Source: a virus. Taken from it: 37,178 nucleotides of DNA. Made by a program: the position numbers and the translations under genes. The stretch spans positions 1 to 37,178 of IMG/VR virus record IMGVR_UViG_3300042465_004627. One strand, written 5' to 3'. The notes under the pieces were generated by a model, which saw nothing but the letters and a program-made list of their open reading frames with translations, made no database searches and was not told where the DNA came from. This document shows, in pieces, positions 22,209 through 29,934 of the stretch (position 1 is the first letter of the stretch; every line of letters starts with the position of its first letter).

Positions 22209-22539
22209 TTTTCTCTTTCAATTTACCTGAAAACATCAGGCAGTTTGTGTACTTTGCAATACTCACTTTGTGAGTTAGCGTCCTTGCCAGACGTGCTTGA
22301 GCTTCTTCAACCATCTTTTCAATGGCTGTCAGTTGCGCGACTGTGTTCGGTTTTGGGACCGCAACTTCTGGACCTTCATGGGCTTTGATTATGAGGTCAA
22401 GCTCTGCCATGAGCAGTTTGAAGACGTGTTCCAGAAGTTCTGGGTGTGTGCTTGCGTCTACTGAGGTCTGCCCTATAGCCTCTGTGCCGTTTGGCAAGAC
22501 ATAGCTGACCCTGATTTCGTAGTGTCCGAGTCTACTCAT
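22177..22539 (-). CDS. phage protein of unknown function, helical C-terminal half
   Basis: A 120-residue protein starting MSRLGHYEIRVSYVLPNGTE with a long helical region (LLEHVFKLLMAELDLIIKAH; AIEKMVEEAQARLART). The start is taken two bases after the upstream stop; longer readings intrude into the upstream gene. Function unknown. Confidence 0.62.
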   Translation of the reverse strand: MSRLGHYEIRVSYVLPNGTEAIGQTSVDASTHPELLEHVFKLLMAELDLIIKAHEGPEVAVPKPNTVAQLTAIEKMVEEAQARLARTLTHKVSIAKYTNCLMFSGKLKEKNGTKHQNTTR

Positions 22540-22540
22540 A

Positions 22541-22771
22541 CTACCCCCACATTCCTGCTTGGAATCCGAAGCCTTCAATCTTCGCTTCTCCACTCATTCC
22601 AACGAGGATGTGAATCTTTCCAGCGTCCGTGTTGTCTTCACGTAAAGCAGTCTTGAACTCTTTCTTGGCTTTCTTCCCCGCTTCCTGAGTTGTTGAGGCT
22701 TCTACAGTGGCGGTGTAGCTGTCATCAGGACTTTGCTTCTCCCCCCGCATCACAACATAGAACTTTGTCAT
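22541..22771 (-). CDS. small phage protein with beta-beta-alpha pattern
   Basis: A 76-residue protein (MTKFYVVMRGEKQSPDDSYT, then ATVEASTTQEAGKKAKKEF). The V-x-A-s-s-x-x-E-A-x-x-x-A signature resembles small DpnD/PcfM-like proteins, and two neighbouring genes (23043-23213, 23224-23406) share the layout. Its ATG overlaps the stop of the upstream gene. Confidence 0.62.
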   Translation of the reverse strand: MTKFYVVMRGEKQSPDDSYTATVEASTTQEAGKKAKKEFKTALREDNTDAGKIHILVGMSGEAKIEGFGFQAGMWG

Positions 22772-23016
22772 GTTGACTCCTCCGCAGCCTCCTGCACCTC
22801 AATCTCCCGAAACTTGGCTAACCAAAATTCGGTCCCTTGTTCTGAGTCTTCCCACATGAACAAGTTTAGCAAGGCGTTGCTCTTACTGGTCTGTTTGGAG
22901 ATTGTGTAGCAGGCCCCATCCCTGTCATTGATATTCTCTGCGATCAGTTGCGCGTCTTCTTCACTAAAGCCTTTGTCAGTTAGGCTTTTTACGATTTTGC
23001 TTACCGTGTCTATCAT
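22768..23016 (-). CDS. small phage protein of unknown function
   Basis: An 82-residue acidic protein (MIDTVSKIVKSLTDKGFSEE; LFMWEDSEQGTEFWLAKFRE). A strong AAGGAG site lies 7 bases before the ATG. No family recognised. Confidence 0.65.
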   Translation of the reverse strand: MIDTVSKIVKSLTDKGFSEEDAQLIAENINDRDGACYTISKQTSKSNALLNLFMWEDSEQGTEFWLAKFREIEVQEAAEEST

Positions 23017-23042
23017 GGCTTTCTCCTTTTAAGGTTGATTGT

Positions 23043-23213
23043 TCAATCTTCATCTTTTTCAACGGTTGTCTGAGAAGACTTGTCTTCCAGATGGCCAAGT
23101 TCCATCTTCCAGTCGATGTCTTCACCCTTCTCAACAGCTTCTTTCTTGGAACGGGCTTTGACTTGCTTTGTGATGTAGCCTTGGACTTTGGTTGTGACTG
23201 TGTAGGTTTTCAC
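23043..23213 (-). CDS. 56-residue small protein with GTG start
   Basis: MKTYTVTTKVQGYITKQVKA, then RSKKEAVEKGEDIDWKMELG and an acidic tail. The GTG is preceded by a near-perfect AAGGAGAT. The fold pattern (two strands, then A-R-S-K-K-E-A helix) matches its neighbours at 22541 and 23224, so the three may be divergent duplicates. Function unknown. Confidence 0.65.
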   Translation of the reverse strand: MKTYTVTTKVQGYITKQVKARSKKEAVEKGEDIDWKMELGHLEDKSSQTTVEKDED

Positions 23214-23223
23214 TGTATCTCCT

Positions 23224-23406
23224 TCAAGTGAGAGTTGGCCACCCCATAGACACCGTTGTAGGGGTTATGCCCAAATTAGGGTTTTGCTTGATAGCAATTG
23301 CTGAAGCCTCTGCAAGGCTTGTCGCCTTGATGCCTCTAACCCACTTCAGATTGAAGGTCCTGTATGTGTGTCTTAACGACTTCAGCAAAATGTCGTAGGT
23401 TTTCAT
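23224..23406 (-). CDS. 60-residue small protein, MKTY family layout
   Basis: Starts MKTYDILLKSLRHTYRTFNL and contains GIKATSLAEASAIAIKQNPN. The start is placed just after the upstream TGA (TGAAATG); a longer reading lies within the neighbouring gene. Similar arrangement to the 56- and 76-residue genes nearby. Confidence 0.6.
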   Translation of the reverse strand: MKTYDILLKSLRHTYRTFNLKWVRGIKATSLAEASAIAIKQNPNLGITPTTVSMGWPTLT

Positions 23407-23407
23407 T

Positions 23408-23803
23408 TCAACCATCCTGTTGACAGAGTTCATCTGGCACCTCCACTTCTTCACCGTAGTGGCTGGCGACATGGCACCGCATAGCGGCGATCAAGGGTGT
23501 GGGGCCGAAGGCAATCCAGTCCCCGTCGTAGTTGTGAATCTCGGCTTGACACTGGCCTTCTCGATTTGATTCAAGCCCTTGCTTAAACAGAAACCCTTTG
23601 ATGCGCTCAATGATCGGCCCGCCTTGGGCCCAGTCAGTTGAGTAGCCAAAGTCCTCGACGTAGCAGTGCGGTGTGTGTGCAGAGTCTGGGTGACAGTGCT
23701 TGAGCATCAGCACACCATTGACCTCCGTGGGTTTCCATCCTTCGCATCTGGCCACCGCCCAGTCAAGTGCTCGATCTTTCAGTGTGCTAGTCTTGACTTT
23801 CAT
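23408..23803 (-). CDS. DUF2591 protein (NinX-like)
   Basis: A 131-residue protein starting MKVKTSTLKDRALDWAVARC, with STDWAQGGPIIERI in the middle and WIAFGPTPLIAAMRCHVASH near the C-terminus, followed by EVEVPDEL. These are the hallmark segments of the DUF2591 family, found in lambdoid nin regions and other phages. The role is not established. The start at MKVKT is chosen by homology; it lies 17 bases inside the upstream gene. Confidence 0.8.
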   Translation of the reverse strand: MKVKTSTLKDRALDWAVARCEGWKPTEVNGVLMLKHCHPDSAHTPHCYVEDFGYSTDWAQGGPIIERIKGFLFKQGLESNREGQCQAEIHNYDGDWIAFGPTPLIAAMRCHVASHYGEEVEVPDELCQQDG

Positions 23804-23975
23804 TGCCACTCTCCGGTTTAACACCTAACAACTGTTTCCAGTTACCGGCTGTAGTAATCAAAATCTCAGTGTCTGCTTTTCGCAGCTCGACTGTCGTTAT
23901 TGTCTTTCCACAGCGAAACGTCTGAGACGTTTCGCTGTGAACTGTATAGACATGCTCGTTGATGGAAACTTGCAT
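23787..23975 (-). CDS. small phage protein of unknown function
   Basis: A 62-residue beta-rich protein (MQVSINEHVYTVHSETSQTF, then CGKTITTVELRKADTEILIT). It begins 10 bases after the stop of the 132-residue gene and overlaps the DUF2591 gene start. No family recognised. Confidence 0.6.
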   Translation of the reverse strand: MQVSINEHVYTVHSETSQTFRCGKTITTVELRKADTEILITTAGNWKQLLGVKPESGNESQD

Positions 23976-23984
23976 GTCCGTTTG

Positions 23985-24383
23985 TCAGCTCAGTGCTGCC
24001 AACTGCGCCTGAATCTCTTCAGGCGACAGACCTTCCAGTGCTTCGTCTTGCTTCTTCTCCAAGACTGCCAGCAACTTCTGACGCTTCTCAGCCTTGGCGG
24101 CTGCGTCCAAGGCGTCCTTGCGCTCTTGCAACTTGACTGCGATGATGTGCTTGATGATTTCCATCTTCAAGGTCAGTTCAGCTTTCAAGGGGTGGTCAGC
24201 AGTAACCACGAAGCTTTCGTCAGTCACTGCCTTCAGGGCTGCGTTGTGGTCCTTGGCGATGTTGTCAAGGTCGAAGCCGGATTTACTCTGCAAGGGTATA
24301 GTCCACAGGTCTTCAGTTTTGATGTACCCTCGCGCTGAAGAAAAGCCCAGAGCTTTGCGAGAGGCTTGTTCGAAAATGTTCAT
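23985..24383 (-). CDS. conserved phage protein (MNIFEQA type)
   Basis: A 132-residue protein: MNIFEQASRKALGFSSARGY, an EDLWTIPL segment, and a C-terminal helical region with KQDEALEGLSPEEIQAQLAA. Proteins of this form are widespread in phages of proteobacteria and firmicutes, without known function. AAGGAG lies 5 bases before the ATG; an upstream GTG overlaps that site and is unlikely. Confidence 0.75.
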   Translation of the reverse strand: MNIFEQASRKALGFSSARGYIKTEDLWTIPLQSKSGFDLDNIAKDHNAALKAVTDESFVVTADHPLKAELTLKMEIIKHIIAVKLQERKDALDAAAKAEKRQKLLAVLEKKQDEALEGLSPEEIQAQLAALS

Positions 24384-24392
24384 GTTCACTCC

Positions 24393-26450
24393 TTAAAATT
24401 TGACGTTGAATGTTTTGTGCACATCACCAGTCACACGGACTGTGACGGTATCATTGCGGGTTGATGAAAACCCCACACCGCTGAGTTGTTCTTCAGCGGC
24501 TGGGCACTTGATCTTACTTCCCAAGACTTCAAACACCTTGCGGTGCTCTTCGAGTTGCGAGTGCAAGAACTCGTTGTAGATTCCTCGTGTCGTGTCAGGT
24601 GACTTGCAACCTTTCAAGATAAAGAACCAGTGTTTGTTTCCGACCTTGTTGTCGTCCCAATGGTTTGGCGACAACAGGACTGTCTCCACCGGAACGAAAG
24701 TTTCAGTGTTCACGCCCCAGACGGGTTTTGACGTTGCCCCTGACTTCAGTTTGTGCTCAATGCTGAACTTTCCGTCCTGCAAAGTCACATTGGCAACTTC
24801 CACCCACTGCTTGTTGCTGAGGGGTTCTGGGCGATCGTACTGGAACACTTCTCCAGCAAACTCAATCTCCGCTTTGAATCCCCCCATTGTAGGGTGACGG
24901 AAACTCCAGTTATGGATTGCGCACTTGTACACACCGTTGGGCATCTTACCCAAGTCAGGGAACGTGATGTTCTCCACTGGAATGTAGCCTTCAGGTGCTG
25001 CATTTGTGTAGTCAACATCCTGATTTGCCCCTGTTTGGTAGTCGTTTCTTCGATTCCAGCCAACTCTGTTACCAGAGCCGTACTCGGCATTGCAGCCCTT
25101 CAGGTCGTGACCTTTCCATCCTGGAAAGAAGACATGCAAGTCCATCAAAGATGCGTTGCGCTTGTCGTGATTCCACGAGTGCGAAAAACGGAAAGCGCCA
25201 TCAACTCGTCCACCTTTTGCCTGCACAGCCGCACGGATGTCTGAGTCTGCCATCTGCCCGTTGTACGACCAAGCAAAGTCGTTGCCCCACTTGAACAGAT
25301 TTACGTCACTGCCAGCGTGAACAGGTGCAGTGATGGAGACAAGGTTTCCTACTTGATTGTTCTTCAACAACACTTCAACTGTTGTAGATACCGGCAAAAC
25401 GCTTGCCAAAAAGTCTTCAACGCTGATATCTTCGGCTTTGCTCTCGTCAACAACCTTTGGCTTCACAGCCGTCATCAACAGAGATTCCAGACCACCCTTC
25501 ATCTTTGATGATGCTTCACGATTGACCCACAGCACGTTGTTGACGGTCACATCTGAAATCTTGGCATAGCGGCGCTCAAGTGCCTGCTCAATCCCCAACT
25601 CAGCAATTTTTGCCATTGCAGACTTGACCATGCCTTCGGTAATCAAAGCTGTGGGGCGCTTGTAGTTGGCAGGGGCAACCTTGGCTTCAAACGACTTGAC
25701 AGCTTTTTCCAGTTCAACACCTTCTGACAAGTCTTGAATCAAGGTGCCGATCACTGTGTTGCGGAACCGGGCCGCAGGACTTGATGCGTTGACCCAAGCA
25801 AAGGTTTCGCGGTCGGCTTCAGACAGGCCGTTGAACGTTTGCTTGGCTTCACGGAATATCTTGATGGCTGTCAAGTGCTCTTCACCTCGGTACAGCGCCT
25901 TGCTGTTGATCAAATCCACCACAGTGTCAAGTGCTGCGTCAGTCAGCTCTGTCAGGCCTCGCTTGAAGACTTGAACAGTTGTGCGGAAGTCGCCACGGGC
26001 TTTGTCTGGTGTGCTTGTGCGCTGCTTGGCTGGTACATCGCCGTAGAAGTGGTTCCAGTTCTTGACCTTGCCACCATCTAGCAGCTGCTTTGTGCTTTCC
26101 GCACCGTACTTTGTTTCGCTTGTGCGCCACAAGTCTGTGATCTGGGAGTCAGTGACGAGCTTGTGCAGCGCTTCTGCGACTTCCTTGTATGGGCTTTCTG
26201 CCTTGACGTTCCAGATGGAGTCTGGCTTGCCGTCAATGATGGCAACAACATTGCCCATGCCACGGATGAAGTTCCGGCAGCAAGAGCAGTCGTGCTCTGT
26301 GCGCTCCAGGTAGATTGGGTTGCTGCCTTCAGGAAAGGCCGCGAGGTAGTTTGACCACACATCGTCAGGTGCTGCTGTCACATACAGTTCTTTGCCTGCG
26401 AATGAGTTGAGTTTCTGGTTAACCAGTTCTGCAAATTGTTTGAATTCCAC
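24393..26450 (-). CDS. large phage protein of unknown function with C-terminal beta-sandwich-like region
   Basis: A 685-residue protein with a GTG start 6 bases after GGAGAA. The N-terminus holds a Cys cluster (TEHDCSCCRNFIRGMGNVVA, about residues 52-71) that could bind metal. The middle is helical. A region near residues 440-560 (NASLMDLHVFFPGWKGHD, DVDYTNAAPEGYIPVENITF, PNGVYKCAIHNWSFR) has the DLHV...DVD...VENI...GxY layout of DUF2135-type beta domains. That assignment is tentative. The 132-residue gene starts 10 bases after its stop and is probably co-expressed. Confidence 0.7.
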   Translation of the reverse strand: MEFKQFAELVNQKLNSFAGKELYVTAAPDDVWSNYLAAFPEGSNPIYLERTEHDCSCCRNFIRGMGNVVAIIDGKPDSIWNVKAESPYKEVAEALHKLVTDSQITDLWRTSETKYGAESTKQLLDGGKVKNWNHFYGDVPAKQRTSTPDKARGDFRTTVQVFKRGLTELTDAALDTVVDLINSKALYRGEEHLTAIKIFREAKQTFNGLSEADRETFAWVNASSPAARFRNTVIGTLIQDLSEGVELEKAVKSFEAKVAPANYKRPTALITEGMVKSAMAKIAELGIEQALERRYAKISDVTVNNVLWVNREASSKMKGGLESLLMTAVKPKVVDESKAEDISVEDFLASVLPVSTTVEVLLKNNQVGNLVSITAPVHAGSDVNLFKWGNDFAWSYNGQMADSDIRAAVQAKGGRVDGAFRFSHSWNHDKRNASLMDLHVFFPGWKGHDLKGCNAEYGSGNRVGWNRRNDYQTGANQDVDYTNAAPEGYIPVENITFPDLGKMPNGVYKCAIHNWSFRHPTMGGFKAEIEFAGEVFQYDRPEPLSNKQWVEVANVTLQDGKFSIEHKLKSGATSKPVWGVNTETFVPVETVLLSPNHWDDNKVGNKHWFFILKGCKSPDTTRGIYNEFLHSQLEEHRKVFEVLGSKIKCPAAEEQLSGVGFSSTRNDTVTVRVTGDVHKTFNVKF

Positions 26451-26461
26451 GATTTTCTCCT

Positions 26462-26575
26462 TTAATTTGCTTGCCACAGGACGTGGACAAGTCTGTGAAA
26501 ACCCCAGATGGGGTCCCATTCTTTGACAACTCGGACAACCCAAGTTGAAGATTTATTTTGGATTACTGTGAGCAT
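26462..26575 (-). CDS. possible 37-residue microprotein
   Basis: MLTVIQNKSSTWVVRVVKEW, then DPIWGFHRLVHVLWQAN. It begins 10 bases after the upstream stop with GAGAGACGG before it, and ends just before the AGGAGA site of the 685-residue gene. The aromatic-rich composition could be amphipathic or membrane-associated. No family. Confidence 0.45.
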   Translation of the reverse strand: MLTVIQNKSSTWVVRVVKEWDPIWGFHRLVHVLWQAN

Positions 26576-26585
26576 CTGCCGTCTC

Positions 26586-26945
26586 TCAGTAAGTAATCTG
26601 ACCTAGCCTGTCTTGGGCTGTCAAATTTCTGGCTTTTGCTAGTAGATAGGCTACAGACTTCTTCTTGTACCTGCCGTCTTTAATGTGCTCTTCTTTCACA
26701 TGGCCATTATCTGCCCAGATTTCTTTTTTGTAATCTTGACGCAGCTCTTCTAAAGACAAGAGCTCCTCTCCGTCGTTCCGCCTCGCCCTTGACAGAAATA
26801 CATATTCATCAAAAGTTAACTTTACGAGTTCGCTTTCGGCCACCTCTCCTACACTATTCCAGTCATTTACTGCCCCGTTAAACAAAAGTATTTCAGGGTT
26901 TCCTTTGAGCCTTTGCAAACACTTTATCAGTTCATTTTTTCGCAT
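26586..26945 (-). CDS. phage protein of unknown function
   Basis: A 119-residue protein. The start MRKNELIKCLQRLKGNPEIL resembles a common phage N-terminal module (a helix, then PEIL and a strand). Later parts are acidic and then basic (EEHIKDGRYKKKSVAYLLAK). AAGGAG lies 7 bases before the ATG. Function unknown. Confidence 0.68.
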   Translation of the reverse strand: MRKNELIKCLQRLKGNPEILLFNGAVNDWNSVGEVAESELVKLTFDEYVFLSRARRNDGEELLSLEELRQDYKKEIWADNGHVKEEHIKDGRYKKKSVAYLLAKARNLTAQDRLGQITY

Positions 26946-26957
26946 CTGTGCACTCCT

Positions 26958-27104
26958 TTACCACAAGTCCTGCTGTGCAGCGGGTGTGTTTAGCGCCATT
27001 TGCAGCTTGATTTCACGCCCTTGCATTTGCATGAGTTGTGCTTCTAGTTCTTCAATCCTCCGCTGTGCTGCGACCCAATCTTCCTTTTGCTTTGCTGTCA
27101 GCAT
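26958..27104 (-). CDS. 48-residue coiled-coil microprotein
   Basis: MLTAKQKEDWVAAQRRIEEL, then EAQLMQMQGREIKLQMALNT and a short tail. A clear heptad pattern predicts a coiled coil. GGAGG precedes the ATG, and the gene overlaps the upstream stop by 7 bases, so it is coupled. Function unknown. Confidence 0.6.
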   Translation of the reverse strand: MLTAKQKEDWVAAQRRIEELEAQLMQMQGREIKLQMALNTPAAQQDLW

Positions 27105-27844
27105 ACTTTGCCTCCACTTAATGTGATAAGTGCTTCTGCGTGTTTGAGTGCTGCCGCCTCAGTCAAGTGACAGAAGCCTCGTTGTAGCCAGTCTCGATTG
27201 TCTTCTCTGTTAGCCCAACGAAACCAGTCCACAGGACTAGACAGTCCGGTTGAGAATATCACCCAAACTTCTGTCCCTGTTGCCGGGGCTTCTCGCAGCG
27301 GTTCTGGGACTTCGATGTCCCCGATTTTGATTGTGCGGGGTTTTCTGCGGTAGTAAAGTTCAGGAGCCCACTCCGGGACGACACTGCAATCCCGCCACAC
27401 TCCTTCGGGTGGACGACAGAACTGCCACCGTGCCCAAGGTCTGTCAGTCTCTTTCGCGTCTGCATCCATCGCTTTTAATTCTTCGGCCAAACCTGAGTGC
27501 TTGGCAATGATGTCTGCGAACAAAGGCTTTTGCTGCACAGGTGCTGCGGGTGGGGTGGCATCAATTAACTTTGCACTTGGATCACGCATTGCTTTTTCAG
27601 CTTCAATCTTTGTGTTAAATGGACCTTTGATTGCGCAAAACTCATTTGGAGAGGTTTCTTCGTATACAAAATAACCTTCAGAATTAAAGTTAAATCCAAC
27701 CCTTACACATCCATCAAAATGCTCTTGCACAGGTGCTGCAAGGGCTTGCTTGATGGCTGCTATCACTGTTTTGTCGGAATCCGAATATTCCAAATCCTCA
27801 AGCCATTGCTCAACTTTGACCCGCGATACAGTTATATTTTTCAT
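27098..27844 (-). CDS. mosaic phage accessory protein
   Basis: A 248-residue protein. The first third ends in AIKQALAAPVQ, the middle carries PPAAPVQQKP, and the rest (IKIGDIEVPEPLREAPATGT then EVWVIF, ending EAAALKHAEALITLSGG) resembles C-terminal modules of accessory phage proteins that follow a G-D-x-x-V-P-E-P signature. These look like shuffled modules joined by Ala/Pro linkers. The role is unknown. Its neighbour upstream shares the AAPVQ linker. Confidence 0.68.
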   Translation of the reverse strand: MKNITVSRVKVEQWLEDLEYSDSDKTVIAAIKQALAAPVQEHFDGCVRVGFNFNSEGYFVYEETSPNEFCAIKGPFNTKIEAEKAMRDPSAKLIDATPPAAPVQQKPLFADIIAKHSGLAEELKAMDADAKETDRPWARWQFCRPPEGVWRDCSVVPEWAPELYYRRKPRTIKIGDIEVPEPLREAPATGTEVWVIFSTGLSSPVDWFRWANREDNRDWLQRGFCHLTEAAALKHAEALITLSGGKVC

Positions 27845-28272
27845 ACGTTGCGCTCCTTTAATTTAGCGTCGATCATCTCAGCCAGCATCACATCCGACTT
27901 GCCGCCCATGCACTCAATGTGCAGCTTGTCTTCATCCGTCAGCCCAACCCATTGCCGCTGTGCTGCGGGTGGGGTAGTTAGAGCCATGCAAATTTCGTCA
28001 GCAACCAATTTGGGCGTGTTGTTTTGGACGTACCGCACAGCAGCAGCCAAAGCCAAAGACCGATCTTCCAAGTGGCATTGCTGGCAAAATTCTGGCCCTG
28101 CCTCGCAATGCGCCACAGGCTGCACAGGTGCTGCAATGGCTTGCTCGATGGCAGCAATGGCTTTTAAGTGCCTGACAACACCGTCTTTCCCCAGCATGTA
28201 GTTACCTTCGTGCTCTACCAGCGCCTCCAGCGCTAGCTTCAGTTTTTCTTGTTCAATTGTGATGTGTGTCAT
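27841..28272 (-). CDS. mosaic phage accessory protein with AAPVQ linker
   Basis: A 143-residue protein: helical N-terminus (QEKLKLALEALVEHEGNYML), then AIEQAIAAPVQPVAHC, a Cys segment (CEAGPEFCQQCH) and a C-terminal module starting QWVGLTDEDKLHIE. The N-terminal helix and linker recur in the gene downstream, suggesting duplication of that module. ATGA overlap with the next gene. Confidence 0.66.
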   Translation of the reverse strand: MTHITIEQEKLKLALEALVEHEGNYMLGKDGVVRHLKAIAAIEQAIAAPVQPVAHCEAGPEFCQQCHLEDRSLALAAAVRYVQNNTPKLVADEICMALTTPPAAQRQWVGLTDEDKLHIECMGGKSDVMLAEMIDAKLKERNV

Positions 28273-28408
28273 GGCTGGCCTTTCGTGATGCCGTGGGCGG
28301 CTGCAAAGGCTGCACGCATGCGCTTCTCTTTCTCAGACTCTTGAGCAAGGTTTCCCAACCTGGGCTGCAAGGTGATTTGGCTCGAGTTGCGCTCAGTGTG
28401 GTTTTCAT
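28253..28408 (-). CDS. small protein, possibly a shortened member of a C-x-x-GW-xxLL family
   Basis: MKTTLSATRAKSPCSPGWET, then LLKSLRKRSACVQPLQPPTA and a His-rich tail, 51 residues. AAGGAG lies 6 bases before the ATG. The SPCSPGWETLLKSL segment resembles the start of longer proteins, so this may be a truncated form. A second frame in the same DNA reads a plausible MRAAFAAAHGITKGQP ending at the next ATG, hinting at an old frameshift. It overlaps the start of the 143-residue gene by 20 bases. Confidence 0.45.
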   Translation of the reverse strand: MKTTLSATRAKSPCSPGWETLLKSLRKRSACVQPLQPPTASRKASHDTHHN

Positions 28409-28418
28409 GATGCGCTCC

Positions 28419-29411
28419 TTAAAAATCAAGTTCGTCTAGGAAGCCGCCTAGCAAGGTGTTCGGCTTCACTGTTGGGGTTTGGGGTTCTTCCACCTCAGGT
28501 TGGTGGGTTTGTTTTTGGGGTTCAGGCAAGGTTTGAGATTCCAAGCGTTCAACCGCAAGGTGTCTGCCTAGCTCTTGCAGCACCATTCTGGCGGTCGCCC
28601 CATCTGGCCTTTCCGGCCCTGCTATCCAGCCATCTGGTGTCTGCCAGAGGCTGATTGGGGCGAAGGCGCTTGGCGGCTCTACAAGTCTCCCCGGCAACGG
28701 CGCTGCCGTGATCGCCACCGCCTTTGCGATTTTCGCGCAGTTCCCGCAAGGTTGCGCAACTCTGGAGTAGTTGAACCGTGCAATTGTGTGCCCACAAGCC
28801 CTGCACATTGCCTTGTAGTACAGCGGCTTTGAGGTTCTTTCGTCTTCGCTTACACACTCCATCAACAACCAGTCTCTGTAGGTGTTCCCTACTTTAGACT
28901 TGAACTTTCGACCAATGCTGTGGTTTGTTGGTGCAATGTGCTTGTAGTTGAGTGGGTAGAGTTGCTGAACTTTGTCATTGCCCAAGGCTCTGAGCCATTC
29001 GTTCAGGAACCAATATTCGTAGAAGTCAAGGTATTCCGGTATGGATTTCGACTGCCTCCAAGCTCTATACCGGACTTGTGTTTGAGTTTCTGCGTGGATG
29101 TGTCGGCTGCTGTACTGCTTCACACCTGCTTGCCAAGTGTTGTAGACCTCAAGTTGAGCTTCCAACTCAGGGCTGGTTTTGGGGTAAAGCTCGTTGACCT
29201 CTCTCAAAGTCATCGGAGCCTTTCCAGACTGCCCTTGCAAGGCTGTGCTTCGCGTCTGGGCTCTGACAACGATAGGGCTAGGGAATCCCGGCTTGCCCTC
29301 TTGCCAAGCTCGCCAAGCCGCGCTGTGAAAGGGTTTCTCTCGGGGGGTGGCAAGTCTCATGATGTCCATAACCGTGGTCATGGAGAAGTCTTTGACGGTG
29401 ATTTCGAGCAT
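28419..29411 (-). CDS. phage protein with Cys4 zinc-finger-like motif
   Basis: A 330-residue protein. The first half is charged and aromatic (SIPEYLDFYEYWFLNEWLRA). A zinc-ribbon-like CRACGHTIARFNYSRVAQPC followed by GNC lies near residues 208-230. The C-terminus is Pro/Gln/Glu-rich and ends LGGFLDELDF, an acidic aromatic tail like those that bind partner proteins. Nucleic-acid binding is plausible. AAAGGA precedes the ATG. It is the first leftward gene after the AT-rich gap. Confidence 0.68.
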   Translation of the reverse strand: MLEITVKDFSMTTVMDIMRLATPREKPFHSAAWRAWQEGKPGFPSPIVVRAQTRSTALQGQSGKAPMTLREVNELYPKTSPELEAQLEVYNTWQAGVKQYSSRHIHAETQTQVRYRAWRQSKSIPEYLDFYEYWFLNEWLRALGNDKVQQLYPLNYKHIAPTNHSIGRKFKSKVGNTYRDWLLMECVSEDERTSKPLYYKAMCRACGHTIARFNYSRVAQPCGNCAKIAKAVAITAAPLPGRLVEPPSAFAPISLWQTPDGWIAGPERPDGATARMVLQELGRHLAVERLESQTLPEPQKQTHQPEVEEPQTPTVKPNTLLGGFLDELDF

Positions 29412-29934
29412 TTTCTGGTTCCTTTTGGTAGTCAGAGTCTACCATCTTCGGGTATAAACGGCGAGCTGTTGGAAAGCTATGTGGAAGATTTCTTTATAAC
29501 CTTTTAACGTACCGTTTTCCGTATAATCGGCCTGTTTTAAGCGATGCAAAACCTGCAAATTATAAAAAGCAGGGAGGCTATGTTGTGAATGCAAGTTTTC
29601 AATGTTCTGAAATTGGCTTCGGGAAGCCACAGGTTTCAGAAGACGAATTGCTCACATATTATAACATAATACTTTTTGATATTATTTCTGCAATGGGAGC
29701 CGCTTGTAAGTTGTTGATTTACAAGGGTTTCGGTGTCTGGGATTCTCTATAATTATAGAGACGTTGGGAGGTCGCTCCAGACCCCCCCCCACCCTGAAGA
29801 AAATTTTTGTTGAGGTGTTTTTTTAGAGAAAAATTTCTGCCCTATAGGTGTCCCCCGCTAGGACTTGCAGGTATATATAATAAAGATTTAGTTATATTTT
29901 AAGAGGGAAAGATTAGGGAAACCTTGTTAGGATT
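29412..29934. other. AT-rich intergenic region with promoter-like sites, palindrome and C9 tract
   Basis: This gap separates two leftward blocks. It holds a candidate leftward promoter (TTGCAT at 29544-29549, TATACG near 29520-29525), a perfect 18-bp palindrome TCTCTATAATTATAGAGA at 29744-29761 with TATAAT on both strands, a run of nine C at 29782-29790, and an AT-rich segment with GTATATATAATAAAG at 29871-29885. A short plus-strand gene is possible inside it (29585-29752). The AT-rich block near 29870-29900 could be a promoter or DNA-unwinding element. Confidence 0.5.
29585..29752 (+). CDS. possible 55-residue plus-strand gene
   Basis: GTG start with AGGGAGG 7 bases upstream: MNASFQCSEIGFGKPQVSED, then ELLTYYNIILFDIISAMGAA and CKLLIYKGFGVWDSL. 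It is the only plus-strand candidate in 35 kb of leftward genes. It ends inside the TCTCTATAATTATAGAGA palindrome. The helical hydrophobic middle could be membrane-associated. The ribosome-binding site is the main support. Confidence 0.4.
   Translation: MNASFQCSEIGFGKPQVSEDELLTYYNIILFDIISAMGAACKLLIYKGFGVWDSL

Noticed and set aside
21699-22388. 229-codon plus-strand frame
   Set aside because: Antisense to two coupled minus-strand genes with ribosome-binding sites; composition is not protein-like.
29439-29630. 63-codon minus-strand frame upstream of the zinc-finger gene
   Set aside because: No ribosome-binding site, and it covers the promoter-like region and the candidate plus-strand gene start.
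29839-29850. T7-like late promoter (CACCTATAGGGCAGA on the minus strand)
   Set aside because: Only the CTATAGGG core fits. The upstream recognition bases do not match, no second copy was noticed and no single-subunit RNA polymerase gene is in the window.
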